64,000 nucleotides of DNA, from NCBI GenBank assembly GCA_028641055.1, contig CM054062.1, positions 269,655,765 through 269,719,764 of the forward strand, given 5' to 3'. The stretch comes from Alopecurus myosuroides. Its lineage: Eukaryota; Streptophyta; Magnoliopsida; Poales; Poaceae. Shown here in pieces: positions 10,051 through 21,600 of this stretch (positions within the stretch are counted from its first letter, which is position 1; each line of letters opens with the position of its first letter). The notes beneath the pieces were generated by a model that saw only the letters and a program-made list of their open reading frames with translations, did not search any database and was not told where the DNA came from. Position numbers and translations under genes: made by a program.

Positions 10051-12189
10051 ATGATGACCGGCCCTGCTGCTGACGCCGGGAAGGGCACGGCTGCTACCGC
10101 TGCGGGCGTCATCGAGGATCTCGCTGGCCCGAGTGCTGGCGGGAAGACGCACAAGCCCTACGAGAAGGAGTGCAACCTTCCCCTTTCCACTACTCCGACA
10201 ATCCCTGCGTCTGCTGCGCGGACGGGTATGCCGCCTCCCACTGATCTCGAGCTCCTGACCATGAAGGCGCAGCTCGACCGGCAGCGCCAGGAGCTGCTCG
10301 CTGAGCAGGCGGAGTTGGAGAAGATTAGGCTAGAGCTTAGCCTAGATCAGATTGAGTACAACAAGGCTCACGGTTTTACGCCAGTTGTTAGGAGAGCTAG
10401 CAAAGTAGGTGCTACGCGTCGCAACTTAGGTGCCGAGATGGCAACGGTTGTAGAGGCTCCCAGTCAGTCCGCCACCACAAACACCTCCACTAGACCCAGA
10501 TACAGCACACCCGCCAAAACACTTAGAGCTGCTGAGGTCGTAGCTGCCGAGTTGCCGCATCTAGCTGGCGACGCGCGCGTTAGGCAGCAGGAGAGGCTAA
10601 ATGAGCTGGTGCTAGAGGCTGCTAGGCAGAACGAGGAGTTCCGGATAGCCAATCCGGGTGCTGGAGCTTCTCAGGTGGTGCACTCGCATGCGGCTAGATC
10701 TAACGATCAGGCTTCATCACCGCATCCTAGCCGTGAGAGAAGCCGGAGTGGGCATTCCGGCAAAGATAGGCAGATGCAGGTGTACGACCCGGCTGTCGCC
10801 GCGAAACAGCTCGCTGTGCCGCGACAGTCCGGTCAGAAACACAACACTGCAGGAGCAGGCTTTCAAGCCCATAAAGCTCAAAGCCAGGCCCGAGATGGAG
10901 AGCGCCCAGGCCCTTCTCAGCATCCAGTTGCTCAGCCTACTCGGCAGAGGCAGCAGCCGCGTGCGGTGGCGCCAGCCGCCAACCCGGTGGAACAGCCTGC
11001 AGCTGTGCAGGTGGACAGATATGATGATGTCTATTCGGCCATGGGGTTGGCTGGCTATGACATCCTAGATCGTGTGGGCGAGCGCGTGTTGGCACCTGGT
11101 GACGCGAGGCACCAGCTGGACCGGATCAGCTTGTCGGCACGACTCGAGAACACGGGACCTCCCGGCCCCGAGTGCTTTGGCCCGCGCATCATGAACGAGC
11201 CGTCCGTGAAGAATTTCCAGCTGGCTAGGGACACCAAGAGTTACAATGGCAGCACCAAGCCGGAAGATTGGCTCAATGACTATGTCACCGCGGTTCATAT
11301 CGCGAACGGCAACCAGAGATGGGCAGTGCGGTACGTTCCGCAGATGCTAGAGGGTCCAGCTCGCACTTGGCTCAACAACTTGCCCAAGAACAACATCAAT
11401 TGCTGGCTGGACTTCTCGGAGGCCTTCATCAGCAATTTCACCAGCACTTACAAGAGGCCGAATAGGCCACAGCAGCTGTCCGCTTGCAGGCAGCGGGAAG
11501 ACGAGACGGACCGCGAGTACCTTACTCGGTGGAGCACATTGCGGAACACCTGTGAAGGTGTGAATGAAGCCCAGGCCATCACTTGGTTTGCGCAGGGTTG
11601 CAGACATGGCAGTATGCTGTGGCAAAGGTTGCAGAGGGAGATGCCAAACACTCTGGCGGAGACCATCAAGATTGCGGATCAGTACGCACTCGGTGACCCT
11701 ACTCAGCCCCTGATGGATTCCTCCGAGCCGAGAAGAAACTTCAACAGCAACAAACGCAACGAGTTCCGCAACAAGCGCAGGGGTGACCGAATAGATACTC
11801 GGTACGACCCTGAGGAAGTGAATGCAGTGACTGTCGGAGCTGGGGGTAGCCAAAGGCAAAAACCCGCTGGAGCCCAGTATGGGCAGAACCAGAACCAGGG
11901 CCAAGGCAACAAGAAGCCATACCGCGCTCCTCAGTCGGGTAGCGGCAACTCGGAACCGACAAGGAAGTTCGTCTTCGACGACATGAGGGATGGCCCATGC
12001 AGTTTCCATACTCAGCACCCCTCGAGGCCTGCTAACCACACTACCCGACAGTGCGAGTGGTGGGATCTGATCAGGAATGAAGGCTTGCCTCCTCCTCCTC
12101 CTCTGCCAGCTGCAAACGCCAATGTGCAGCCTGCTCGCGCACCCGCAGTTCGGCCTCCAGTGTTTCCGAGAAGAGAAAACGTGAATTAA
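10051..12189 (+). CDS. RLG-B gag
   Basis: This is the structural capsid protein. The frame is open from 9601 through the LTR and primer site; the first in-frame ATG after the PBS is at 10051, so that start is used but remains uncertain. It has a helical Glu/Arg-rich segment (LDRQRQELLAEQAELEKIRLE), a low-complexity Pro/Gln region, then the Retrotrans_gag core (SYNGSTKPEDWLNDYV, TSTYKRPNRPQQLSACRQ, YLTRWSTLRNTCEG). Near the end a C-x2-H ... H-x4-C group (CSFH ... HTTRQC) stands where a zinc knuckle is expected. It ends with TAA at 12187-12189, after which the same frame continues with an Asn-rich linker. It is the longest uninterrupted retroelement frame in the window. Confidence 0.85.
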   Translation: MMTGPAADAGKGTAATAAGVIEDLAGPSAGGKTHKPYEKECNLPLSTTPTIPASAARTGMPPPTDLELLTMKAQLDRQRQELLAEQAELEKIRLELSLDQIEYNKAHGFTPVVRRASKVGATRRNLGAEMATVVEAPSQSATTNTSTRPRYSTPAKTLRAAEVVAAELPHLAGDARVRQQERLNELVLEAARQNEEFRIANPGAGASQVVHSHAARSNDQASSPHPSRERSRSGHSGKDRQMQVYDPAVAAKQLAVPRQSGQKHNTAGAGFQAHKAQSQARDGERPGPSQHPVAQPTRQRQQPRAVAPAANPVEQPAAVQVDRYDDVYSAMGLAGYDILDRVGERVLAPGDARHQLDRISLSARLENTGPPGPECFGPRIMNEPSVKNFQLARDTKSYNGSTKPEDWLNDYVTAVHIANGNQRWAVRYVPQMLEGPARTWLNNLPKNNINCWLDFSEAFISNFTSTYKRPNRPQQLSACRQREDETDREYLTRWSTLRNTCEGVNEAQAITWFAQGCRHGSMLWQRLQREMPNTLAETIKIADQYALGDPTQPLMDSSEPRRNFNSNKRNEFRNKRRGDRIDTRYDPEEVNAVTVGAGGSQRQKPAGAQYGQNQNQGQGNKKPYRAPQSGSGNSEPTRKFVFDDMRDGPCSFHTQHPSRPANHTTRQCEWWDLIRNEGLPPPPPLPAANANVQPARAPAVRPPVFPRRENVN

Positions 12190-14231
12190 GTGGCTTTAGG
12201 AGCCAATCGCCACTTCAACAATGAGGGCTACCGCAACAACAACAGAGGCAACAACAACTACCAGGGCAACAACAACGGCAACAATGAGGGCGGAGGCCGC
12301 AACCAGTACCAAGAACACCACGAGAGCTACATGATCTTCACTTCTGAACCCGTCGACAAGCAATCACAGCACAGGCGAGCCATGGAGGTCAATGATGTGA
12401 TCCCTGCTGTTCCTCACTATATGCATTGGTGCAACCAAGAGATCACGTGGTCCCGAGTAGATCATCCCAAGGTGATGCCCAACCCGGGTAGCTACGCTTT
12501 GGTGCTGGTGTTGGGAATATGCCCTAGAGGCAATCATAGATGATGTAATTCCCAATGTATTCATAAAGTTATTAAGTTGTCCTTTGGTTTGAACATCTGA
12601 TATATGTCATTGAATATGTGATTCAATTGTGGAACTATGTATTCATGTTGTTCATACTAATTGTCCTTGGTCGTTAAGGTTGTGCTGGACACACACCCTA
12701 GACTAATGTGAGTGTTGGCTGATGACACGGTTCCGTTTGTCATGGGCATGGTGATGCCATTCCAACGTTCGCGGACTTGGCTAAAGAGTTTAGCAAGTCG
12801 GACTGACCCACATTGAGATGCAACGATCAAGTCGTCATTTGCATGTCTCAATCAATGTAATCCTTAGACCTGAGGTTGTCGCACAATCCGAGTTGTGGAT
12901 CACCGACTTAGGTTCTGTCAAACGTTGTTCTGTGACAAGACAACTATAAAGGCAGAGTTCGGGTCGAATGAGAAGCAAGCTGCGTGATGTGGATAATCAA
13001 GATGGGATTTTGCCCCTCCGAATGGAGAGATATTCTCTGGGCCCTCTCGAGTGATATGATTCAGGAAGCATGGCCATGCGCGACTCAGTTAAGTGTTAAC
13101 TGTGTCGGATGACTAAGAGTTAGTCAGATGAATCGCATATCACAGATCGAGAAGAGAGTTGAGCTATTTAAGGGATGACGATAAATCGCCTATAGCTCGA
13201 CAAGGTATATCGTGAGGCAAAAAGGACTAAGATGAATATCACATTGAAAGGTATGTCGTCATGACTCAATGGTACTTGGGAGTCGGCACGTTCTGCTAGG
13301 AGCCGCTACCGATTGATCGATTGGGAGTAGGACTCCAATCGTGTCCAAGTCACCATGAGCCTGCAGGGTCGCACACTTAAGAGCGGGAGCAAGTATTGGT
13401 CGGGTTGGACCCGAACCGGAAATGGACTGGTTTTGTGAGTCGGACTCACAGAGGGAATGGGCCACAAGTGTTGTGAAGCCCATTACCATACGCTATATAA
13501 AGAGGGGCGCAGGTTGCCCAGCGGGCACGTTAGTCCACTCTCCCATGCGTTGGGAACCCTAGCCCACTCAGTCCAGTCGTCGCACCAGACCTAGCAGTCT
13601 GCCGTCGGAGCTCCTCCTCGTACGTGTGGATACCGGCAGAGGTGTTGTACGTTCAGCACTTCGACGTTCGAGGGATTGGATCGGCCGGATCGGATCGTGG
13701 GACTGCACTGCCCCGACGCGCTTCATCGATAATCCGCAACCGCGCGTCTAGTGGTAATCATCATGGCCTTCTACCTCGGCTAGATCTTGGAAGCATCGCG
13801 TAGGAAAAGTTTCTGTTTATCTCTACGCGTTCCAACAGCTGGATCCTACCTTCTTGGGTCCCGAGAAGAATGTGAGGTTCAGCAAGGTACTGATCGACAA
13901 CGGCAGCAGCATCAACATTGTGTACAGAGACACACTCGAGAAGCTTGGTCTGGCCGAGAACATGCTGCTACCTAGCAAGACCACCTTCCATGGCATTGTG
14001 CCGGGAGTCTCATGCAACCCGATTGGCCGAGTATGGATAGATGTGCTATTCGGCACCAGGGAGAACTGCCGCACAGAGAGCCTGCAGTTCGAGGTGGTTG
14101 ATCACCAGAGCCCCTACCATGCTCTACTCGGCAGGCCTGCTCTGAGCAAGTTCATGGCCTCTACCCACACTGCATATCTGAAGATGAAGATCCCTGGTCT
14201 CAATGGCGTGATTACCATCTCGGGTGATTAG
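12190..14231 (+). pseudogene. RLG-B protease region, split by a solo LTR
   Basis: Before the interruption, 12190-12508 encodes an Asn/Gly-rich linker. After it, 13838-14231 encodes a retropepsin with the active-site motif VLIDNGSS (Asp-Asn-Gly, a common Tat variant) and a family-typical YHALLGRPAL segment. It is an aspartic protease that would cleave the polyprotein. Removing 12509-13842 rejoins the frame (SYALVLDPTFLGP). It stops at TAG 14229-14231, after which the frame continues towards RT. Confidence 0.82.
12509..13837. mobile_element. Solo LTR, probably Copia-type
   Basis: The 1,329-bp sequence begins tgttgggaatatgcccta and ends cgcgttccaaca, with TG/CA ends and a short TGTTGG/CCAACA inverted terminus. 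It is flanked by a perfect target duplication gctgg (12504-12508, 13838-13842). No internal genes are present, so it is a product of LTR-LTR recombination. A TATA box (ctatataaag) near 13492 suggests plus orientation. The tgttggAaatatgccctagaggcaat start resembles common Triticeae Copia LTRs; the class is inferred. Confidence 0.88.
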
Positions 14232-14240
14232 AAGAAGTCT

Positions 14241-15305
14241 ATGGAGTGTGCCTCTGCTGGTTCTCAGTTGGCGGAGTCCATGGTGATTGCTGCCGAGAAG
14301 AAAAAGATGTACGAGGTGGTGGCTATGGCGCAGTCCGCGCAAGCTGGTGCGCAGGGCGTGCCGAGTTCCCAGCACGGAACCGCGTTCCAGGCGTCTCAGG
14401 AGACAAAGAAGATCCAGGTTGACCCTGAGTTTCCCGACCGTGTTGCCATCATTGGCTCCGGGTTGGGGGAGAAATAGGAAAGCGAGCTCATCCACTTCCT
14501 CCATGAGAATCGGGACGTGTTCGCCTGGTCCAATGAGGATTTACCAGGTGTCCCGAGGGAGTTGGTTGAGCACTCGCTACATGTGCGTCCTGACGCCAAA
14601 CCAGTGAAGCAGGCTATGCGCCGTTTCGGAGATGAGAGAAGGAAGGCCATAGGTGACCAGATCACCAAGTTGCTGATAAGCAATTTCATCATGGAGGTGC
14701 TGCATCCGGACTGGCTAGCCAACCCGGTCATGGTCGAGAAGAAGAAGGAGGACCCCAAGGCTGCTACTGCATGGCGCATGTGTGTCGACTACACCGACTT
14801 GAACAAAGCATGCCCCAAGGATCCTTTTCCGCTACCTCGCATCGACCAGGTGATCGATTCCACTGCTGGTTGTGAACTGCTGTCTTTCATAGATGCCTAC
14901 TCTGGTTTTCACCAGATAGCTCTCAATCCTGCTGATCAAATAAAGACTGCCTTCATTACCCCGTATGGGGCTTATTGCTATCGTGTCATGTGTTTCGGGT
15001 TGCGAAATGCGGGTGCCACTTATCAGCGGTGCATGCAAAAATGCTTGCACAACCAGCTCGGCAAGAATGTGCAGGTGTACGTAGATGACATTGTCATCAA
15101 AACGAATAAAACACAAACTCTGCTTGCCGATCTTGAGGAAACCTTCGCTAACTTGTGCAAGTATAAAATGAAGTTGAACCCGAGTAAATGCACCTTTGGC
15201 GTCCCGGCTGGCAAGCTACTCGGCTTCCTGGTGTCTAGTCGGGGCATTGAAGCCAATCCTTCAAAGATAAAAGCTATGAGAGCATGTCATTGCCGAGATC
15301 CCTGA
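14241..15305 (+). pseudogene. RLG-B reverse transcriptase
   Basis: The Gypsy RT copies element RNA into DNA. Visible blocks are WRMCVDYTDLNKACPKD, the palm Asp-bearing LLSFIDAYSGFHQI, CFGLRNAGATYQRCM and the catalytic YVDD (about 15078-15089), ending LLGFLVSSRGIEANP. A TAG at 14475-14477 precedes it in frame. After IKAM the frame breaks near 15280 and picks up in the next frame (SLKDVQKFTGCLASL). Confidence 0.9.
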
Positions 15306-16432
15306 AGGATGTGCAGAAGTTCACTGGTTGTTTGGCATCTCTGAGTCGTTTCCTGGGCCGAATGGGCGAGAAGGCCCTGCCTCTGTACCAGTTAATGAAG
15401 AAAAGTGACAAGTTCGTCTGGACTCCGCAAGCGGACGTGGCATTCAATGAGCTGAAGGCAATGCTGGGTAGCGCTCCCATCTTGGCTAGTCCGCTACCCA
15501 AGGAGCCAATGCTGCTGTACATTGCTGCTACCAACCGAGTGGTCAGCGTGGTGATTGTGGTGGAACGAGAAGACGAAGGCAAAAGTGTGCAGCGCCCAGT
15601 ATACTACCTCAGTGAAGTGTTGTCCAGCTCCAAGCAGAACTACCCGCATTACCAGAAGATGACCTACGGCGTGTACCTGGGCGCCAAGAAACTGAAGCAT
15701 TATTTCCAAGAGCACCCCATCACGGTTGTGAGCTCTGCTCCCATCTCGGATATCATGGGCAACAAGGAAGCAAGTGGCAGAGTAGCCAAGTGGGCGATTG
15801 AGCTGGCCGCATACGCTCCCGCCTATGCGAGAAGAGAAGCCATCAAGTCTCAAATCCTGGCAGAATTTCTGGTGGACTGGGCTGAGGTGCAGTACGAACC
15901 TCCTGCTCCAGTTTCCAATTACTGGAAGATGCACTTTGATGGCTCGGAGGTGAAGGAAGGCCTTGGTGCTGGCGTAGTGCTTACGTCACCCAAGCGAGAT
16001 CAACTCAAGTACGTGCTGCAGATCCATTTCAAGGCGTCCAACAATGTTGCAGAGTACGAGGCCGTGGTGCACGGTTTGCGAGTAGCCAAGGAGGTTGGCG
16101 TGTAGCGCATTATATGCTACGGCGATTCAGATCTGATAGTGCAGCAAGTCTCTGGCACCTGGGATGCTCTGGATGCCAACATGGCATCATACCGCTTCCT
16201 GGTACAGTCTATGACTGGATTCTTCGAAGGCTGCGAGTTCCAGCATATTCACCGAGCAGAGAATGAAGCAGCAGACGAGCTGTCCAAGTTGGGGTCTTCT
16301 CGGCAATCTATCCCGGCGGGAATTGCCTTGGAACATTTGAGGAAGCCGTCCATCAAACCATCCCCCAACTCGGAGTCTATATTTGTTCCTTCTCTGCCAA
16401 GTGAAGAATCCGTTCCCATGGAGATTGACTAG
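15284..16432 (+). pseudogene. RLG-B RT thumb and tandem RNase H domains
   Basis: The segment holds the RT connection (LPLYQLMKKSDKFVWTP), the Gypsy RNase H (QRPVYYLSEVLSSSK, LKHYFQEHPI) and a second plant-type RNase H (MHFDGSEVKEGLGAG, NNVAEYEAVVHGL, YGDSDLIVQQ, NEAADELSKLG). It would degrade the RNA strand of the hybrid. A TAG at 16103-16105 splits the second domain and TAG at 16430-16432 ends the segment in frame with integrase downstream. Confidence 0.85.
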
Positions 16433-16452
16433 GAGAATGCAACAGAGAACCC

Positions 16453-16578
16453 GGGGACTGCCGCTCCCTACTCGGGGACTGCCATTCCCTACTCGGGGAC
16501 TGCCGCTCCCTACTCGGGGACTGCCATTCCTTACTCGGGGACTGCCACTCCATACTCGGGGACTGCTGTCCTCAGCCC
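16453..16578 (+). repeat. 21-bp coding tandem repeat between RNase H and integrase of RLG-B
   Basis: About six 21-bp units (ggggactgccgctccctactc and variants) encode heptapeptides GTAAPYS, GTAIPYS, GTATPYS and GTAVLSP. The period is a multiple of three, so the frame is kept. It looks like a flexible linker expansion. Confidence 0.85.
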
Positions 16579-17985
16579 GGGGACTGTCGCATTCATTGAG
16601 GAGGTTCTTGCCAATCGTTCAGGGTTTCAGAGAAGTGCTCCCAACCCAAAAGAGCATCCAGAGGTGCCTATCCCGATGGAAGTGGACGAACCAGTGTTTT
16701 CTACACGGGAGACACCGAGTTGGGCCATGCCCATATAATCCTTTCTAAAGGACGGCACTCTGCCAGAAGATGAGGTGATCGCAAGGCAGATTCAGAGAAG
16801 ATCCAAGGGCTACACCATATTCAGAGATGTGCTGCACAAGAGAAGTGCCACCGGCGTGCTGCAACGCTGTGTGGACCCAGAAGAAGGAGGAGAAATTCTG
16901 TTGGAGATACACCAAGGAGAATGCGGGCACCACGCCTCTTCTCGGGCATTGGTCAAGAAGGCTTTTCGGCATGGCTTCTACTGGCTCACAGCTCTGCAGC
17001 AAGCTAAAGACATCGTGAGGAAGTGCAACGGCTGCCAGATATTCGCGAGTAAGATCCACATGCCTGCTTCCGAGTTGAAAACCATTCCCATTACTTGGCC
17101 ATTTGCAGTTTGGTGCTTGGATATGGTCGGCCCCTTCAAGCCGGCTAGAGGCAACATGACTCACATCTTAGTCATGGTGGATAAATTCACCAAGTGGATA
17201 GAAGTGAAGCCTATTCGGAAGTGTGATGGAGCCACAGCTGTGCGATTCCTGAAAGATGTGATTCTGAGATACGGCTACCCGCACGGCATCATCACGGACA
17301 ACGGAACAAATTTTGTTGAGGGCGCAATGGTGCGGTTCTGCAGAGATAAGCATATCCGGCTAGATGTTGCGTCTGTTGCGCATCCCGCCTCCAATGGGCA
17401 AGTTGAAAGAGCAAATGGCATGGTGCTAGCAGGCATAAAGCCAAGGCTAATTGAACCACTGCTGAAAACACCTGGGTGTTGGTTAGACGAGTTGCCAGCG
17501 GTGTTGTGGAGTCTAAGGACTACCCCTAACCGGTCAACCGGCTACACGCCATTCTTCTTGGTATACGGGGCTGAGGCCATGTTGCCAATAGACCTAGAGC
17601 ATGACTCCCCCGAGTAACCCTCTACACTGAGGTGGAGGCGAGAGAAGCTCGAGAAGATGACGTTGACCTGCTCGAAGAAGCAAGAGAGCTTACTCTGTCA
17701 CGTTCAGCTGTCTACCAGCAAAACCTGCGGCGTTATCATAGCCGAAAGGTGAACCCAAGGGTTTTCCGAGAAGGAGACATGGTCCTTAGGCTTGTGCAAC
17801 GCACAGCCGGGATGCACAAATTGTCTCCTCCATGGGAAGGGCCTTTCATTGTGAGCAAAGCGCTGCACAATGATGCCTATTATCTCGTGGACGTGCGTCC
17901 ATCACAGGAGAACAGGGCAGATAAAGCTGGAGAGGAATCTAAGCGCCCCTGGAATGTAGCCCTGCTTCGTCGCTTTCATTCGTGA
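16579..17985 (+). pseudogene. RLG-B integrase
   Basis: HHCC zinc finger (HQGECGHH ... CNGCQIF), catalytic Asp (LDMVGPF), Asp (TDNGTNF) and Glu (NGQVERANG) are all present. The C-terminal tail contains YHSRKVNPRVF and RPWNVALLRRFHS. In-frame TAA at 16736-16738 precedes the zinc finger, and a TAA at 17615-17617 with a frame change separates the catalytic core (ending LEHDSPE) from the tail (17632-17985). Confidence 0.9.
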
Positions 17986-18658
17986 GCAAAGATGTGTATG
18001 TACTCTCTTATCCGAGTTAAAATTCTACTCTGCAATCTGAAATTGAGCTCGGGGACTGCCCTCGTCCAAAATTACTCTGTGTGTTTCTACCCGGCTTCAC
18101 TTTTGTCCACTCGGTTGCTCTGCTTAAAATTTCACGAGTACATTTAGTATTGTGTTTAAACCTACATGCCAACTCTTCGACTCTGCTGCTGTCCGAAACC
18201 CGGCTTCATGGCAAGCAAGAGAACAAGCAAAAGGTCAATAAGCACAAGAAAAATTACTAAGGAAAGAAAGAGCGCATGAACCGAGTAGGGAGTCTTTTAC
18301 TATTGTTTTTTGTTAACTCCTTTTCGGCTAAGTGGTGGGCTGCGTTACTATGAGTGTTTCTAAGTGGCTAAGTATTTGCAACTCCAACTTTGAATTCGTG
18401 TGACTCGAATACCAAAAAAGCAACAAGTTGCGGGTAAGAGCTGAGATAAAAAGGAAGAGCGAATAAGAAATGCGACTCGGGGACTTGCATGATAACGCAA
18501 CCCGGCATTGAGCCAAGGCTGCTCAAATTGACTAAGTTAAAAATATCGAACGTGAATAAAACTGAGTAGCAAGCGACAAACATAATTGTTTCGATACATC
18601 TGCACCCGGCATCCCGGGGATCTGATAAAAGTTTTAAGGACAAAGTTGCAGGAGGTGA
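17986..18658. other. Spacer between integrase and antisense gene of RLG-B
   Basis: No coding sequence is supported. The recurrent word ctcggggactgcc/cggggact appears at about 18050 and 18478, as in the coding repeat at 16453 and beside the polypurine tract. It presumably holds the 3' ends of both convergent transcripts. Confidence 0.5.
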
Positions 18659-21600
18659 TCAGGTGGAAATAGCAGCATCCTCGATGTTGTCCTTGGCGAC
18701 ATCAGCTTCGGTATTGGTCCTGGCGGCATCAGTTTCGGAGGTGGCCTTGGCAGTGTCAGCTTCCGAGTTGGTGGCGTCAGTCTTCGCCGCATCAGCCTCT
18801 GGGTTGGTGGCAGCCTGATCAGAGGTTGCCGTGGCCACCGAGATGGGGTCCGTCGCCGAGGTGGAGGCAGCAATTTGGGTGCGGAGTAGCGCCGTGTCGT
18901 CGAGGGCAGCACCTGATGAAGTGCCGAATTCGAGCGTCGCGGTGTCGATAGTCATCTTCTCGCTCTCGGCCTCATCTTCGCTATCCGCGACGACCGCGGC
19001 CTTCCCCTTCCCGGTCTTCTCGTTAGCACTGTTGAAGCAGCTCAGGCCTTCGGACTCAGTGGCTTACTCGTCGTCATCTTCATCCTCGTCGTCACCCTCG
19101 CCCTCCACATCCGTGTCGGGCTCGGTGACGCCTTCGATCTAGCCCGCGGTATCCGTGTAGGATGCGATCTCGTACGCAACCAACTGGCGGCGAGCCACGC
19201 AGTCGGTATCCTTCTCCCACCTCGAATCCCGGCGCATCTCGAGGATAAGGTTGAGATCCAGATTGTCGTACCAGCTGCAGACGAAGAGGAGCAGCATATC
19301 AGCGCCTGCCCGAGCTCCGGATGCTCGCCACTTCTTCAGCTCGGCCTTAACGCCATTCAGCTTCTCGGCAAGTCGACGGATGGTTGCTGGCGCAGAGTCT
19401 CGAGGCCAGAACAAGTCATGGAGTTTGAAGGCGGTGCGCACTAGATCGGTGCCCACGCCCCTTAGACGCTGGAGCTGCCCCTGCATGTTTGTGAAGCAGA
19501 CTTCAATCGAAGCTTTAGTATCCATGGGCTGCCCCTTTTCGGTGCGAGCTGCTTGGGCCTTTGAAAGAGCGGGTTTGCAGGCCGAGCAAAGGTCGGGGAA
19601 GATTTCTGAAAAAGCTATCAAAAAGATTAGAAACAGAGACAGAGAAGAGAAGCGAATCAGGCAGCAGAGAAGCAAAAGGAACAGCGAAGCGCAGGGAAGT
19701 GGGTACTTACTGTTCAGCTCGCAAAGTAGCGACTGCAGCGTCTTCTCCCATGACTCCTCGTCAGCAACGTGCCTTTCTTCCACCCTCCGGAACTGGGCCA
19801 GCTGGAGCATGAGATCCGAGTTGCTCTTCCTCAGCGTATCGCACTCCAGCTCGAGAGCCCTTTTCTCGGCCTTGGCAGCTGCTTCGATCTTCTTCTTCTC
19901 GGCTGCTAACTTGTTCTTCTCGGTAGTTGTATCGAGGGCATTTTGAAGAGCGGTTCGCAGCTGGAGTTGGAGAGGTTCCATCTCGGTGGCGTGCTCTTTC
20001 TTCAACTCTACAGCCTGACTCGCCAATTGCTGCTGCACCTCGGCGGGTTTGAGGCAGTCGAGATGCTCCTCGACAAATTTCTTATGGTCTTCTGTGAAGA
20101 GCAAAACACGGTCAACAGAGTAGCAAAGATGGGAGGAAGGAAAACAAGCCGAGAAAAACACCAACTCACCTTCCAGCCTTTTTATCGTAGTTTGACCGCT
20201 CTCAATAAAAGCGAGGCAGTTCGCATGCTCCTCTGCCAAGGTCTTAAACTTGCCTGCAGAAAGGAATCAATTAGAGCAGAAAGCAAAAGCGGGCGTAAAC
20301 ACAAAACGCAGGAACCGCGTAGCTAAAAGCTTACTTTCGATCTCGAAAATCTGGAGGGTGCGATCCATGACCTCCTTTTCCGTCGCTTCGTCAGTCTTGC
20401 GCTCCATTTCTAGGGCCTCAAGGCGCCTTTTAGTGATGCTGTGGTTCCAGAGCAATCGCCGGTACAAGTTTGTTCTCTTCAAGAGGCTATTCTGAGAGGC
20501 AGGAAGAAAACGAATCAGACACAATTCGTGAAGATTCAACCCGAGAAGACGGCAACTCGGTTGAGTATCCGTCTACTCGGCCAGAATCTCAGGGACTGGG
20601 TGATGGATAAGAAGAAGGAGAAGAGTAGAAGAGAAGAAAAATGCAACTCGAATTGGGTGAGCGAAACTTACTACATAAGTTTGTTCGATATCCTCTGCGG
20701 CCTTGCGGTGGACGAACAGCTTGGTGGCGAGCGTGCTGGTCTTGGATGAGATGGTCATGGGATTGTAGCCCATGTCCGCCTTGTTCCAGTCAATGCGCAT
20801 ATGATCCAAATCGCCCAAAGCCAAGCCGTGCCAAGTTTTGTTGCCAAGGATGTCGTTGTTCCATTCGGCTTCGATGAAGCCTACACGGGCAATCATCTCC
20901 TCGAGCCCCCTGGACGTCACCTCGGTCTCCTGGACCTCGCGCGAGAAGATTGAGAGGGATCTGTCCTTGTTCCTGGCTGGCGGCTTGGAGTCCACAGCCG
21001 TGGCCTGTTTGCCTTTCCTGATAGCGAGTTTCTTCTCGGCCGCGGTTAGCGGGATGCTGTGTTGTTTGCTCACTTTCACCAAGTAAGGCGGTAGGTAGGC
21101 GGATCTGGCAAACTTGGTCCTGCGGCTGCGTCAACGGCTGCGCCGGAATCGCCAATGGTGAGCTGCCCGGCCTTGGCGGCAGTTCTTGCAATTGGTTGGG
21201 GCGGCGGCATCGCGGCAGAATCCTGCGCAGCGCCACGAGGAGGATTCTTGCGGACTTTGGCGTCAGGCTGGGCAGATTGCTTCTCAGAGGCCTTCTTCTC
21301 GACGGCCTTCTTCTCGACGGTCTTCTTCTCGGTGTCCTTCTTCTCGGTGGCCTTCTTCTCGGTGGCATCCTTCTTGGCTGGAGGGGTCGCTGTGATCTTG
21401 GTCTTCTTCACCGGCGGAGAGCTCGGTGCGGTGGATGAAGTGCCCTGCTGGGTAGGCGGCACCAAGGGCTCGCTACCCGGCGCAGCATCCGGCTGCGCGT
21501 GGCTCTGCAGGTCCTGCTCCATCTCGTTAACTATCTCAACCCGCTGCTCGGCAGCGGGACCTTGCTATGATTCTTCCTGTCTCTCTACCCGCGGCTGGGC

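Noticed and set aside
11347..12039. 230-codon minus-strand open frame
   Set aside because: It lies entirely opposite the gag of RLG-B, which has clear capsid motifs. GC-rich codon use explains the open reverse frame.
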